Of a DNA stretch of 64,000 nt, positions 16,456 through 25,902 are shown piece after piece. The notes beneath the pieces are model-generated. The model ran no database searches. It worked only from the letters and a program-made list of their open reading frames with translations, and was not told the DNA's origin. The translations under genes were made by a program, and so were the position numbers. Source of the DNA: Lapidilactobacillus dextrinicus DSM 20335 (GTDB lineage Bacteria; Bacillota; Bacilli; Lactobacillales; Lactobacillaceae); assembly GCF_001436095.1 (NCBI RefSeq), contig NZ_AYYK01000017.1, forward strand, positions 1 through 64,000. The letters are read 5' to 3'. How positions within the stretch are numbered: the stretch's first letter is position 1; each line of letters starts with the position of its first letter.

Positions 16456-16521
16456 TTCACTATTGAACGGTATCGTTACCATTCACGCTTGGCAAAGTTT
16501 TGAATGAATCGAGTCGATAAC

Positions 16522-16670
16522 GTGGCGGTGAAAAAATATTTAGCACTGGAACGCCGTGGGCAACGACTTTAAGCCAAATAGAAAGCAATTTGTCTTAAAG
16601 CTCGACCTTGTTGTAAGTGCTAAAGCACCAACAACAATTTCACCGCTGAGCGCTATTTTTTCACCGCCAC
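16522..16670 (+). repeat. Repeat unit B with 17 bp perfect inverted ends enclosing two hairpins
   Basis: GTGGCGGTGAAAAAATA (16522-16538) is exactly inverted at 16654-16670. Between them lie hairpin 1 (CTTTAAG 16567-16573 with CTTAAAG 16594-16600; inner CAAAT/ATTTG) and hairpin 2 (TTGTTGT 16608-16614 with ACAACAA 16631-16637; inner GTGC/GCAC). Confidence 0.8.
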
Positions 16671-16812
16671 TTAATTAACGAGTACAAACTTTGCGCGTTC
16701 TGATAAGCAAGTAGTTTCAAAGTATTCCAATCTTTTGAAATCTAAAACTGCAGTCAAATTCTACCAGCTCTCGTTACACAGTGCCGAGGCGGAATCGCGG
16801 TCAGCTGTAAAG

Positions 16813-16878
16813 TTCTCGTTAGCAATTTATTGCTTACGAGAAGGGTGAGCTTGACAACAATCTTCGATTGATTTCAAG
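16813..16878 (-). repeat. Repeat unit C core hairpins
   Basis: Hairpin 2 spans 16813-16842 (TTCTCGT with ACGAGAA; inner AGCAAT/ATTGCT). Hairpin 1 spans 16850-16878 (CTTGA with TCAAG; inner CAATC/GATTG). The order is reversed relative to A and B, so C lies in the opposite orientation. Confidence 0.75.
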
Positions 16879-16953
16879 TCGAGCCCATAGCATTCCACCA
16901 GCGCGTTTCGCGGAGGCACGAAGAATAGCAACTTCAAGTAACCTCAACATCAA

Positions 16954-16997
16954 AAAAGTCTCCTAAAAATCCGTAGTTGGATTTTTAGGAGACTTTT
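16954..16997 (-). terminator. Terminator of the purine operon
   Basis: A perfect 19 bp stem (16954-16972 with 16979-16997) with a six-base loop, followed on the minus strand by a T-run, just after purB. Confidence 0.92.
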
Positions 16998-17010
16998 CAT
17001 TTACATCTAT

Positions 17011-18306
17011 TTACAGCAAACCGACACGTTGAAAAATATCGTCAACATGTTGCAGGTGATAATGGTAGTCAAATGCATCTGCGATTTCCGCAGTGCTTAA
17101 ATATTTCCCAATCTCTTGATTATCTTCAACCAGCTGCTTAAAGGACTGTTGGTGATCCCAAGCCTGTGCTGTTAACGGTTGAACTAAATCATAAGCCGCT
17201 TCTCGACTCAAGCCTTGATCAATCAACTTCAATAAAACACGTTGGCTGTAGATCAAACCATGCGTTAAATTCATATTTTGCAGCATTCGTTCCGGAAAAA
17301 CGTCTAAATTGCTCAGGATATTATTAAAACGGTGTAGCATATAATCCAACAACGTTGTTCCTTCTGGCAAAATAATGCGTTCAGCTGATGAATGCGAGAT
17401 GTCCCGTTCATGCCATAAGGTGACATCTTCATAGGCGGTTGTCACCAGTCCACGTAGCGTTCGAGCTAATCCGGTAATATTTTCCGAACCAATTGGATTG
17501 CGTTTATGGGGCATCGCTGAGGAACCTTTTTGACCAGTAGCAAAGTGTTCTTCAACCTCATGAATTTCAGTTCGTTGTAAATTTCGAATTTCGGTGGCAA
17601 AGTTCTCTAAACTCGTGCCAATCAAAGCTAACGTGGCCAAATAATCGGCATGTAAATCCCGTGGCAAAACTTGGCTGGCAATTTCCTGCGCGTGAATACC
17701 AAATTTCTGACAGACATAGGCTTCAACCCGCGGGTCAATATTAGCAAAAGTACCAACGGCTCCAGAAATTTTACCAGTTTCAATTTGATCGGCCACGTGA
17801 TTAAAACGAACTAAATTTCGTTGCATTTCTGAATACCAGCGCGCTAACTTCAAACCAAAAGTTGTTGGTTCAGCATGTACACCATGGGTTCGCCCCATCA
17901 TAACCGTATCTTTATAACGCAGGGCCTGCGTTTTTAAGGTAGCAATTAAGGTTTCAATATCTGCACGCAACAAATTATTAGCAGCTTTTAAACGTAGGGC
18001 CTGCGCCGTATCAACTAAATCAGTACTGGTCATGCCATAATGAATCCAACGTTTCTCAGGACCTAAATATTCAGAGACATTACGGGTAAAAGCAACGACA
18101 TCGTGATGAGTTACTTGTTCCAATTCAGCAATTTCAGCATCATTAAACTTAACATTTTGTTGTAGTGCCAAAATATCTTCATCAGAAATCACACCTAATT
18201 CATGCCAAGCTTCATCAATGGCTAACTCGACTTCTAACCAGGATTGATACTGACTGTGTAAACTCCAAATTTCCTTCATTGGTTCTCTGCTATATCGTTC
18301 AAGCAT
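17011..18306 (-). CDS. purB: Adenylosuccinate lyase
   Basis: A 431-residue fumarase/aspartase superfamily enzyme that cleaves SAICAR to AICAR plus fumarate, and adenylosuccinate to AMP plus fumarate. The signature SSAMPHKRNPIGSENI and the TSTDLVDTAQALRL and GRTHGVHAEPTTFG regions with active-site Ser/His residues are intact. It starts at ATG 18306, after GGAG. It is the last gene of the purine operon, 46 bp after fhs, and is followed by a strong terminator. Confidence 0.96.
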   Translation of the reverse strand: MLERYSREPMKEIWSLHSQYQSWLEVELAIDEAWHELGVISDEDILALQQNVKFNDAEIAELEQVTHHDVVAFTRNVSEYLGPEKRWIHYGMTSTDLVDTAQALRLKAANNLLRADIETLIATLKTQALRYKDTVMMGRTHGVHAEPTTFGLKLARWYSEMQRNLVRFNHVADQIETGKISGAVGTFANIDPRVEAYVCQKFGIHAQEIASQVLPRDLHADYLATLALIGTSLENFATEIRNLQRTEIHEVEEHFATGQKGSSAMPHKRNPIGSENITGLARTLRGLVTTAYEDVTLWHERDISHSSAERIILPEGTTLLDYMLHRFNNILSNLDVFPERMLQNMNLTHGLIYSQRVLLKLIDQGLSREAAYDLVQPLTAQAWDHQQSFKQLVEDNQEIGKYLSTAEIADAFDYHYHLQHVDDIFQRVGLL

Positions 18307-18352
18307 CTGCCATTCTCCATTCTATTTAATTGGGTTGTAAGAGATACTAACG

Positions 18353-20014
18353 TTAGAATAATCCGGTAATTTTACCGGTTGAATCAACTTTGATCTGTTC
18401 TGCTGCCGGGTGTTTCGGCAACCCCGGCATGGTCAAAATTTTTCCCGTCAGCGCTACTAAAAATCCAGCGCCTAATTTGGGGACGAACTCACGGACATGA
18501 ATTTTGAAATCAGTTGGTGCTGCTAATTTCTTAGGATCATCAGATAAGGAATATTGCGTCTTAGCCACAATAATCGGCAGTTGGGCCCAACCCAATTCCT
18601 GAAAGGTTTGTAATTGTCGCTTAGCTTTAGCGGTTAAAGTAACGCCGCTCCCACCATAAATCACTTGAACGATTTGCGTTAACTTTTCAACTGGGGTTGC
18701 TGTCGGTAGATACAACGGTTGAAACTCAGCTGGTTCAGTCGCGGCTTGTAAGACGATGCGCGCTAAATCAGTTGCTCCTTGACCCCCGTGACCCCAAACA
18801 TCAGCTACCGCAACTTTAAGTTGTTGAACTGCCACAAAATCAGTCACTACTTTTAACTCTGCGTCTGTATCTGTTGCAAACTGATTAACAGCGACCACGA
18901 CAGGTACGCCATAACGTTTCATACTGAAAATATGTTGCTCTAAATTAGCCAGGCCAGCAGTTAAAGCAGGAATATTTTCAGCAGTTAAATTATTTTTGGC
19001 CACACCGCCGTGCATCTTCAAAGCACGAACTGTAGCGACAATGACGATCACATTAGGGTGCTGACCTAGCAAAGGCGTCTTCACGTCAAGAAATTTCTCA
19101 CCACCAAGATCAGCGCCAAAACCAGCTTCAGTGACCACATAATCAGCCAACTTGAGTGCCGTTCGTGTTGCCTGAATTGAATTGGTTCCTTGCGCAATAT
19201 TGGCGAATGGTCCACCGTGAATCAAAGTTGGTGTATGGCCTAAGGTTTGCACCAAGTTAGGTTGCAGCGCGTCTTTCAATAAAGCGGTGATAGCGCCACC
19301 GACTTGTAATTGAGCAACGGTTACAGGCTGTTGATCGTAAGTATACCCAACCACAATGCGATCAATTCGTTCTTGAAGATCAGTTAAATCTGTGGCCAAA
19401 GTTAAAATTGCCATTAACTCGGAGGCCGCCGTAATTTCAAAGCCACTTTCGCGCAAGACCCCGTTAGGATGACCACCTACACCAGTGACAATATCGCGTA
19501 ACTGACGGTCATTAACATCCAGTGCGCGCTTTAATAACACTTGACTAGGATCAATCTGCAACGGATTTCCTTGATAAATACTATTATCAACTAATGCCAC
19601 TAGGGTGTTCTGAGCCACGGTTAAAGCATGAAAATCACCCGTTAAATGTAAATTGATTTCTTCCATGGGAACCACTTGAGCGTAACCACCGCCCGTTGCC
19701 CCACCTTTCATCCCCATAACCGGGCCTAACGATGGTTCTCGTAAAGCCAACATGGTTTTAGCTCCGGTAAGATTTAAGGCGTCGGCCAACCCCACTGCAA
19801 CCGTTGACTTACCTTCACCAGCTGGCGTGGGATTGATTGAGGTTACCAAAATTAACTGACCGTTTTCCTGTGAATGCTGGTCCGGATCAAAATCAACTTT
19901 GGCTTTATGGCGACCGTAAGGAATAATTTCAGCCGCGGTTAAACCGGCTTTTTGGGCAATGTGCTCAATCGGCCAAGCTTCTGTTGTCTGAGCAATTTCC
20001 AAATCACTTTTCAT
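18353..20014 (-). CDS. fhs: Formate--tetrahydrofolate ligase
   Basis: A 553-residue enzyme, close to the usual 555. It makes 10-formyl-tetrahydrofolate from formate, tetrahydrofolate and ATP. The ATP loop is [18 protein letters not shown] near residue 62 and other family motifs are [23 protein letters not shown] and [15 protein letters not shown]. The product is the one-carbon donor used by PurN and PurH, encoded just upstream. The ATG at 20014 overlaps the end of purD by 11 bp. Confidence 0.96.
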   Translation of the reverse strand: MKSDLEIAQTTEAWPIEHIAQKAGLTAAEIIPYGRHKAKVDFDPDQHSQENGQLILVTSINPTPAGEGKSTVAVGLADALNLTGAKTMLALREPSLGPVMGMKGGATGGGYAQVVPMEEINLHLTGDFHALTVAQNTLVALVDNSIYQGNPLQIDPSQVLLKRALDVNDRQLRDIVTGVGGHPNGVLRESGFEITAASELMAILTLATDLTDLQERIDRIVVGYTYDQQPVTVAQLQVGGAITALLKDALQPNLVQTLGHTPTLIHGGPFANIAQGTNSIQATRTALKLADYVVTEAGFGADLGGEKFLDVKTPLLGQHPNVIVIVATVRALKMHGGVAKNNLTAENIPALTAGLANLEQHIFSMKRYGVPVVVAVNQFATDTDAELKVVTDFVAVQQLKVAVADVWGHGGQGATDLARIVLQAATEPAEFQPLYLPTATPVEKLTQIVQVIYGGSGVTLTAKAKRQLQTFQELGWAQLPIIVAKTQYSLSDDPKKLAAPTDFKIHVREFVPKLGAGFLVALTGKILTMPGLPKHPAAEQIKVDSTGKITGLF

Positions 20015-21260
20015 AAGTCACCTCACTAATTGTTTGAGCAATGTCGTGGCGATAAGCTAATGGTAGATCAGCTGCTTGTAAAGTTTGATAAATGGTTTGG
20101 CGGGCTTCTTTCTTATTTACACCGCTACTGACAACAGTTGCTACGCGGCCACCATGACTTAGTAATGTTTGTTGTCCTTGCGCTGAATGAGTATAGTCAA
20201 CTAACACGTCAGTTCCTAAATCGGGTAATAAATAGTTGCCACTAACACCCTGAGGATAATCTGGATCTGTCAAAACAACGCCAACAAATGACTTTTCAGT
20301 TTGCCACTGCGGGGTTACTTTTTGCCCAGTAACTAAACCACTAATCAAGTCATAAAAATCACTGGTTAATTGCGGTAAAACAACTTGAGTCTCTGGATCG
20401 CCCAGACGAACATTATATTCAATTACCTTGGGCCCAGATGCCGTCAACATCACACCAGTATAAAGAACGCCGGAAAATGGCGTGTTCATTTCTTGAAGAG
20501 CTGCTAATGTCGGCATCACTAATGTTCGAATGGTCAGTTCAAGTGTAGCTGAATTAATCTCGGGTACTGGGCTATAAGCACCCATGCCACCAGTATTTAA
20601 CCCTTGGTCATGATCGTAACGTCGCTTATAATCATGAGCCAATGGTGCGTGAACAATTTGGTTGCGACCAACCAAGGAAAAGAGTGAAAATTCAAAACCG
20701 CTTAGATATTCTTCAATCACCAACGTCATCTCTTCCTGCCGTTGATAACAAGCCGCTAAAAACTTAGCCGTTTCTTGAGCATCGCGGTGAATGGTAACCC
20801 CTTTACCAGCAGCAAGTGCATCAGTTTTGATCACAATAGGATAGCCTAACGCTTGTACGGCAGCCTGAGCAGCGGCTAATGATGTAACTGTCCGCGCTTG
20901 GGCAGTCGGGATCTGATGATCTAAAAGAATTTTCTTCATAAAGGCTTTAGAGCCCTCTAATTGAGCCGCAGCTTTTTTAGGGCCAAAGATTAAAAGTCCT
21001 GCTGCCGTAAAGGCGTCAACGATGCCGTTGACTAAGGGAACTTCGCCACCAACAAAAGTTAAATCGATTTGATATTTTTGAGCCGCTACAATCAAGGACG
21101 AAAAATCTGTCTCGACAATTGGCAGCGTCATGATTCCCTCACGCCGCATGCCATCATTCCCTGGCGCAGCATAGACAGCCATTACTTTGGGACTCTGCTG
21201 AAAAGCTCGTGCAATTGCATGCTCACGCGCACCGGAACCAATAATTAAGACTTTTGCCAT
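20004..21260 (-). CDS. purD: Phosphoribosylamine--glycine ligase
   Basis: A 418-residue ATP-grasp enzyme that joins glycine to phosphoribosylamine, giving GAR, the second step of purine synthesis. The N-terminal [16 protein letters not shown] motif and the ATP-grasp sequences [18 protein letters not shown] and [16 protein letters not shown] are clear. TAGGAGG precedes the ATG at 21260. It overlaps fhs downstream and lies 10 bp after purH. Confidence 0.96.
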   Translation of the reverse strand: MAKVLIIGSGAREHAIARAFQQSPKVMAVYAAPGNDGMRREGIMTLPIVETDFSSLIVAAQKYQIDLTFVGGEVPLVNGIVDAFTAAGLLIFGPKKAAAQLEGSKAFMKKILLDHQIPTAQARTVTSLAAAQAAVQALGYPIVIKTDALAAGKGVTIHRDAQETAKFLAACYQRQEEMTLVIEEYLSGFEFSLFSLVGRNQIVHAPLAHDYKRRYDHDQGLNTGGMGAYSPVPEINSATLELTIRTLVMPTLAALQEMNTPFSGVLYTGVMLTASGPKVIEYNVRLGDPETQVVLPQLTSDFYDLISGLVTGQKVTPQWQTEKSFVGVVLTDPDYPQGVSGNYLLPDLGTDVLVDYTHSAQGQQTLLSHGGRVATVVSSGVNKKEARQTIYQTLQAADLPLAYRHDIAQTISEVTYEK

Positions 21261-21270
21261 GATGAACCTC

Positions 21271-22797
21271 CTAATGTTTGAAGTGACGAACGCCGGTGAA
21301 GACTAAGACGACCCCTAACTCATTAGCTTTTTTAATGGAGTCTTGATCACGAATCGAACCACCGGGCTCAACTAGGGCACTAATACCATGTTTAGCCGCG
21401 TATTCAACTGAATCAGCCATTGGGAAAAATGCGTCTGAGGCTAAAACAGCGTCAGCAAAACCTGCTTTAGTTTGAGCGTGTTCAATGGCAATCTTAACCG
21501 AATCAATCCGGTTCGGCTGACCAGCACCGATACCCAGTGTTTGCCCATCTTGAGCGACGACAATGGCATTAGACTTAACGTATTTAACAGCAGTTTGTGC
21601 AAATAGCATAGCCTTTAATTGCTTTTCAGTCGGCTGCTTTTCAGAAACAACCGTTAAATCAGCCAATGATTCTACAGCCAAGTCTCGTTCCTGCATGACA
21701 GCGCCACCTAGAACCGAAGTTGTTTCAATATGTTGAGGAATCTCATTGGTGAAGGGCACGGTCAACAAGCGAATGTTCTTTTTCTTAGCTAATTGCGCGT
21801 AGGCCTCTGCACTAAAACTTGGCGCGATAATAATCTCTAAGAAGATCTTGCTCATCTTAGTCGCTGTTGCTAAGTCAACCTCCCGATTCAAAGCGACGAT
21901 GCCACCGAAAATAGAAATATCATCAGCTTCAAACGCTTTGTCCCAAGCAGCTTCAATATCAGTCGCAATCCCAATTCCCGCAGGATTCATATGTTTCACT
22001 GTGACCACAGTAGGTTTTTTAAATTCAGCAATGATTCGTAATGCGGCATCAGCGTCACGAATATTGTTGTACGATAATTTCTTGCCGTGCATAATGTTAG
22101 CGTTCAAAACTGAATAAGGTTCAGAAATTGGATCACGATAAGCCATGGCAGCTTGTTGAGCATTTTCTCCATAGCGAAGTTTTTCAAATTGTTCATAGGT
22201 TTCAGGGAATTCTTCCGTAAAGGCCTCGCCCGTGAAATACTTGGCAATGATCGCGTCATAAGCAGCAGTGTGGCGGAAAACTTTGGCCGCTAACTCACGT
22301 CGGAATTCGTATGTATCTGTCTCAGATTGAAGCTTGGTGATGATTGTTTCATAATCAGTTGGGTCGACAACAGCAAGCACATCTTTAAAATTCTTAGCGG
22401 CAGAACGAAGCATTGATGGCCCACCAATATCAATTTGTTCAATGGCCTCAGCTGGTGTAACATCACCAGCCATAATCGTTTCTTTAAAGGGATATAAATT
22501 AACCACGACCATATCAATCGGTGTGATCTGTTGTTCTTTTAATTGTTGTTGATGTTCTGGCAAATCACGACGAGCAAGAATACCACCGTGAATTTTCGGG
22601 TGTAACGTTTTTACCCGACCATCGAACATTTCGGGAAAACCAGTTACACTTTCGACAGATTGAACGGGTAGTCCAGCCTCGTGCAGCAATTGATAAGTAC
22701 CGCCAGTCGAAATAATCTCATAATCATTGGCCACTAATTCTTTGGCAAAGTTAACAATATTCTCTTTATTGGAAACGCTGATCAATGCTCTTTTCAC
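21271..22797 (-). CDS. purH: Bifunctional AICAR transformylase/IMP cyclohydrolase
   Basis: A 508-residue bifunctional enzyme for the last two steps to IMP. The N-terminal cyclohydrolase (MGS-like) domain covers about residues 1-145 ([40 protein letters not shown]). The transformylase domain follows, with [12 protein letters not shown] and [12 protein letters not shown]. The start is GTG at 22797, overlapping the purN stop by four bases (GTGA). Confidence 0.96.
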   Translation of the reverse strand: MKRALISVSNKENIVNFAKELVANDYEIISTGGTYQLLHEAGLPVQSVESVTGFPEMFDGRVKTLHPKIHGGILARRDLPEHQQQLKEQQITPIDMVVVNLYPFKETIMAGDVTPAEAIEQIDIGGPSMLRSAAKNFKDVLAVVDPTDYETIITKLQSETDTYEFRRELAAKVFRHTAAYDAIIAKYFTGEAFTEEFPETYEQFEKLRYGENAQQAAMAYRDPISEPYSVLNANIMHGKKLSYNNIRDADAALRIIAEFKKPTVVTVKHMNPAGIGIATDIEAAWDKAFEADDISIFGGIVALNREVDLATATKMSKIFLEIIIAPSFSAEAYAQLAKKKNIRLLTVPFTNEIPQHIETTSVLGGAVMQERDLAVESLADLTVVSEKQPTEKQLKAMLFAQTAVKYVKSNAIVVAQDGQTLGIGAGQPNRIDSVKIAIEHAQTKAGFADAVLASDAFFPMADSVEYAAKHGISALVEPGGSIRDQDSIKKANELGVVLVFTGVRHFKH

Positions 22798-23378
22798 TTT
22801 TCAAAAACTCCCTTTTCAACTAATTTTTTGATGGTAGCTGGATATAATTGATGCTCAACTTGATGAATCTGCGCTTCTAAAGCGGCTAAAGATTCACCTT
22901 CGTCAATGGGAACGGCTGCTTGGGCAATGATCTCACCACTATCAACACCAGCATTAACGAAATGAACGGTAACGCCAGTCATTTTAACGCCATAATGATA
23001 GGCGTCTTCAATTCCCCTCCGTCCGGGAAAACTGGGCAAAAGAGCTGGGTGTAAATTAATAATCCGTTGGGGATACTGTTGCACAAAATCAGCTGATAAA
23101 ATCCGCATATAACCAGCTAAAATAATTCCAGCCACTTTGTCAGTAGCTAATTGTGCCAAAATTTTTGCCTCGGCAGCAGCTTTCCCATTTTGATAACTGA
23201 CCACTAATACCGGTACATTTTCAGCAGCAGCCCGTTGAATCACGGGTGCATTAGCATGATCGACTACCACGCGAACAATTTGAATGGGTAAATTTTGTGT
23301 CTTAATTGCTGCCATCAAAGCACTAAAATTAGTGCCAGTACCTGAAGCCATAACCGCTAAACGAGTTGTTTTTACCAT
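22794..23378 (-). CDS. purN: Phosphoribosylglycinamide formyltransferase
   Basis: A 194-residue GAR transformylase that uses 10-formyl-tetrahydrofolate. It shows the N-terminal [12 protein letters not shown] motif, [10 protein letters not shown], and the catalytic [12 protein letters not shown] with Asn and His, and the later [17 protein letters not shown] with the Asp. CAGGAG precedes the ATG at 23378, which overlaps purM by seven bases. Confidence 0.95.
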   Translation of the reverse strand: MVKTTRLAVMASGTGTNFSALMAAIKTQNLPIQIVRVVVDHANAPVIQRAAAENVPVLVVSYQNGKAAAEAKILAQLATDKVAGIILAGYMRILSADFVQQYPQRIINLHPALLPSFPGRRGIEDAYHYGVKMTGVTVHFVNAGVDSGEIIAQAAVPIDEGESLAALEAQIHQVEHQLYPATIKKLVEKGVFEK

Positions 23379-24418
23379 GAGAATTCTCCTGTAAACACGA
23401 CCGCATTCGCTGCTGTTTGTGGCTTAGCCTGCAAATAACCTAATTGATAAATAGGTTGTTGCAATGTCGCGAAATGCTGTAAAACTGCCGGTAAGTTAGT
23501 TGGCTTAACCATTAAAATCATGCCCACGCCATTATTAAAGGTCGTCAGCATATCAGCTGTCGTTAGTTGACCCTTTTGCTTCAATAATTTAAAAATTGCC
23601 GGAATCTGCCAACTGTTAGTTTGAATAACAGCCTGTAAATCATGACTAAAACTACGCGGCAAATTACCAACGATCCCACCACCAGTAATGTGGCTCATAC
23701 CAACTAGTAAATGTTGCGCTAATAAATCTTGAACCAATGGATAATACAACGTCGTCGGTGTTAACAAGGCCGTCTGTAATTCTGGTGTTAATTGTTGAAA
23801 ATCCGTTGCTTCTTTCAGACCCAGTACAGAACGAACTAACGAATAGCCATTAGAATGCAGTCCCGATGATGGTAAGCCCAGCAATAAGTCACCAGCTTGC
23901 GCATGGGCAACTGAATTCAAAAGCTGATCTTTTTCAGCAATCCCCACACCAAACGCAGCTAAGTCGTAATGGTGAGCTGCATAAAGTCCAGGCAGTTCAG
24001 CCATCTCACCACCAACTAAGGCTGCGCCGACAGCTTGGGTTGCCTGAGCGATCCCCGTCACAATCGTTTTAACAACCTCGGGCCGAATATGATCAACTGC
24101 TAAATAATCTTGGAGAAACAATGGCTGCGCACCCTCAGCTACAATATCGTTCATCACCATTGCTACCAAATCTTGGCCGATTGTTTCGTGTCGATTGGCC
24201 GCAATCGCCAATAACAGCTTAGTTCCCACACCGTCAGTCCCACTGATTAAAACTGGCTGGCGAAAACCTGCTGGAAGTTCAACAGCGGCACCAAAATTAC
24301 CTAAGCCACTCAGAACCTGTGGTGTATATGTTGCCTGAACAGCTGCTTTAATTTCTTGAACGGCTGTGTTGCCAGCCTCGATGTTGACACCAGCTTTTGA
24401 ATAAGCATCTGCTTCCAT
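23372..24418 (-). CDS. purM: Phosphoribosylformylglycinamidine cyclo-ligase
   Basis: A 348-residue AIR synthetase that closes the imidazole ring with ATP. Typical motifs are YSKAGVNIEAGNTAV at the N terminus, LISGTDGVGTKLLLA, MVMNDIVAEGAQPLFLQDYLAVD and GLPSSGLHSNGYSLVR, and HITGGGIVGNLPR. AAGGAGG precedes the ATG at 24418. It lies 11 bp after purF. Confidence 0.95.
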   Translation of the reverse strand: MEADAYSKAGVNIEAGNTAVQEIKAAVQATYTPQVLSGLGNFGAAVELPAGFRQPVLISGTDGVGTKLLLAIAANRHETIGQDLVAMVMNDIVAEGAQPLFLQDYLAVDHIRPEVVKTIVTGIAQATQAVGAALVGGEMAELPGLYAAHHYDLAAFGVGIAEKDQLLNSVAHAQAGDLLLGLPSSGLHSNGYSLVRSVLGLKEATDFQQLTPELQTALLTPTTLYYPLVQDLLAQHLLVGMSHITGGGIVGNLPRSFSHDLQAVIQTNSWQIPAIFKLLKQKGQLTTADMLTTFNNGVGMILMVKPTNLPAVLQHFATLQQPIYQLGYLQAKPQTAANAVVFTGEFSW

Positions 24419-24429
24419 AGCGCACCTCC

Positions 24430-25902
24430 TTAATTTGCTGTCAATTCAGGTTCGAATGTGACGATTTTTTGCTCAGCTTCACTTGCTAGTTCAGGATAGT
24501 AGTCATAAATTGGTGACGGATAGTGACCGTCAAAATATGCAGTTGTTAATCCCGAGCCACTACCTTCATGAGGTAAATCAATGGCAGCAATTAACCCTGC
24601 CGTTGATAAAAAGGCCAATGAGTCTGCACCGATTTCTTGGCACATTTCAGCAACTGAAAGGTGTGCGGCCATTAACTCGTCACTAGTCTGCATATCTACA
24701 CCATAAAATGATGGGTATTTGAAGGCTGGTGAAGCAATACGCACATGAACTTCAGTGGCACCGGCTTCTTTTAACATGCGGATAATATATTTAGACGTGG
24801 TGCCACGGACAATTGAATCATCAACCAATACGACCCGCTGTCCCTTTAAAACTGCAGGAACAACGCTTAATTTCATTCGGACTGCCTGTTCACGTCGTTG
24901 TTGGGTTGGTTCAATGAAGGTCCGCGCAATATATTGATTCTTAATCAAACCCATTTCTTGAGGGAGCCCCGCTGCTTCTGCATAGCCTAGTGTGGCCGAT
25001 GAAGAAGAATTCGGTACTGCCACGACAATATCTGCAGCAGCTGGTGCCTCATAAGCAAGATGTTGCCCCATTCGCTTGCGGGCTTGATGAACATTGACCC
25101 CACAAATATCTGAATCAGGCCGTGCAAAGTAAATATATTCCATTGAGTCAATGTCTAAATGCGTCTGAGTCGTGTAGTGATCAATGGTTAACCCTGCATC
25201 GTTAATCGTAATCAACTCACCTGGTTTAACATCCCGAACGAATTTAGCATTGACTGCCCGTAACGCAGCACTTTCACTAGCAGCCAGATAAGCACCATTA
25301 GGCATTTGACCGATCACAAAGGGGCGAAATCCATGCGGATCCAACGCTGCATAAATCGCATCCGGCGTCATCAGTAGAAAAGCGAAACCACCATGAACTT
25401 GATTCAACGCTTCTTTCAATTGTTCAATAAAGGTCGCTTTTTTAGAGCGACGAATCAAGTGCAACAAGACTTCAGTATCTGATGAAGATTGAAAAATTGC
25501 TCCCTCATTTTCTAATTGTTGCCGTAAACTTTTCGCATTGGTTAAATTACCATTGTGAGCTAACGCAACTTGATCATCAGCAAAGTCCACCATAAACGGT
25601 TGAATATTACGAATGCCACCTGATCCGGCAGTGGCATAACGAACATGGCCAATAGCAGCCTTACCAGTTAAATGAGTAAATTTATTAGGATCCGCAAAAG
25701 CGACACTAAGTAATCCTAATCCACGTTCTTGCCACAAACGGCCACCATCATTGGCTACAATTCCGGCCCCTTCTTGACCACGATGCTGCAAAGCGTGCAG
25801 ACCATAAAAAGTTAAATGAGCCGCATCAGGAACACCCCAAACTCCGAAAATCCCACACTCTTCGTTTAATGATCCCAATGTTGTTATTGATTGAGTTGAC
25901 AT
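24430..25902 (-). CDS. purF: Amidophosphoribosyltransferase
   Basis: A 490-residue enzyme that commits PRPP to purine synthesis. It is made as a precursor: the catalytic Cys follows a short propeptide in LNEECGIFGVWG (Cys at residue 16). The glutaminase part shows GHVRYATAG, and the phosphoribosyltransferase part VVLVDDSIVRGTTSK. The ATG at 25902 overlaps purL by 19 bp, after TGAGGAG. It is usually inhibited by purine nucleotides; that is family knowledge. Confidence 0.96.
   Translation of the reverse strand: MSTQSITTLGSLNEECGIFGVWGVPDAAHLTFYGLHALQHRGQEGAGIVANDGGRLWQERGLGLLSVAFADPNKFTHLTGKAAIGHVRYATAGSGGIRNIQPFMVDFADDQVALAHNGNLTNAKSLRQQLENEGAIFQSSSDTEVLLHLIRRSKKATFIEQLKEALNQVHGGFAFLLMTPDAIYAALDPHGFRPFVIGQMPNGAYLAASESAALRAVNAKFVRDVKPGELITINDAGLTIDHYTTQTHLDIDSMEYIYFARPDSDICGVNVHQARKRMGQHLAYEAPAAADIVVAVPNSSSSATLGYAEAAGLPQEMGLIKNQYIARTFIEPTQQRREQAVRMKLSVVPAVLKGQRVVLVDDSIVRGTTSKYIIRMLKEAGATEVHVRIASPAFKYPSFYGVDMQTSDELMAAHLSVAEMCQEIGADSLAFLSTAGLIAAIDLPHEGSGSGLTTAYFDGHYPSPIYDYYPELASEAEQKIVTFEPELTAN

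Larger units (their letters stand above)
16288..16929. repeat. Composite block of three structured intergenic repeat units (A, B, C)
   Basis: This is the main gene-free stretch of the window (16276-16953). It contains two tandem plus-strand units (A about 16299-16480, B about 16484-16690) and one minus-strand unit (C about 16740-16929). The outer ends are inverted copies: GCTATT...CTTCGCGCTTCCGC at the left, and the reverse complement of GCTATTCTTCGTGCCTCCGC at the right (16910-16929). All units share a GTGG-rich segment, a nested hairpin 1, and hairpin 2 around AAGCAATAAATTGCTA or its equivalent. Paired bases differ between units while pairing is kept. It resembles MITE or BIME-like DNA or a structured RNA; no coding sequence is credible. 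Confidence 0.8.

Noticed and set aside
16285-16482. 65-residue minus-strand open frame
   Set aside because: It lies wholly in repeat unit A, has no ribosome binding site and no family likeness; the DNA is explained by hairpins.
16288-16929. CRISPR array or tRNA cluster
   Set aside because: The repeats are few, long, diverged and in both orientations, without regular spacers, and no tRNA cloverleaf was found.
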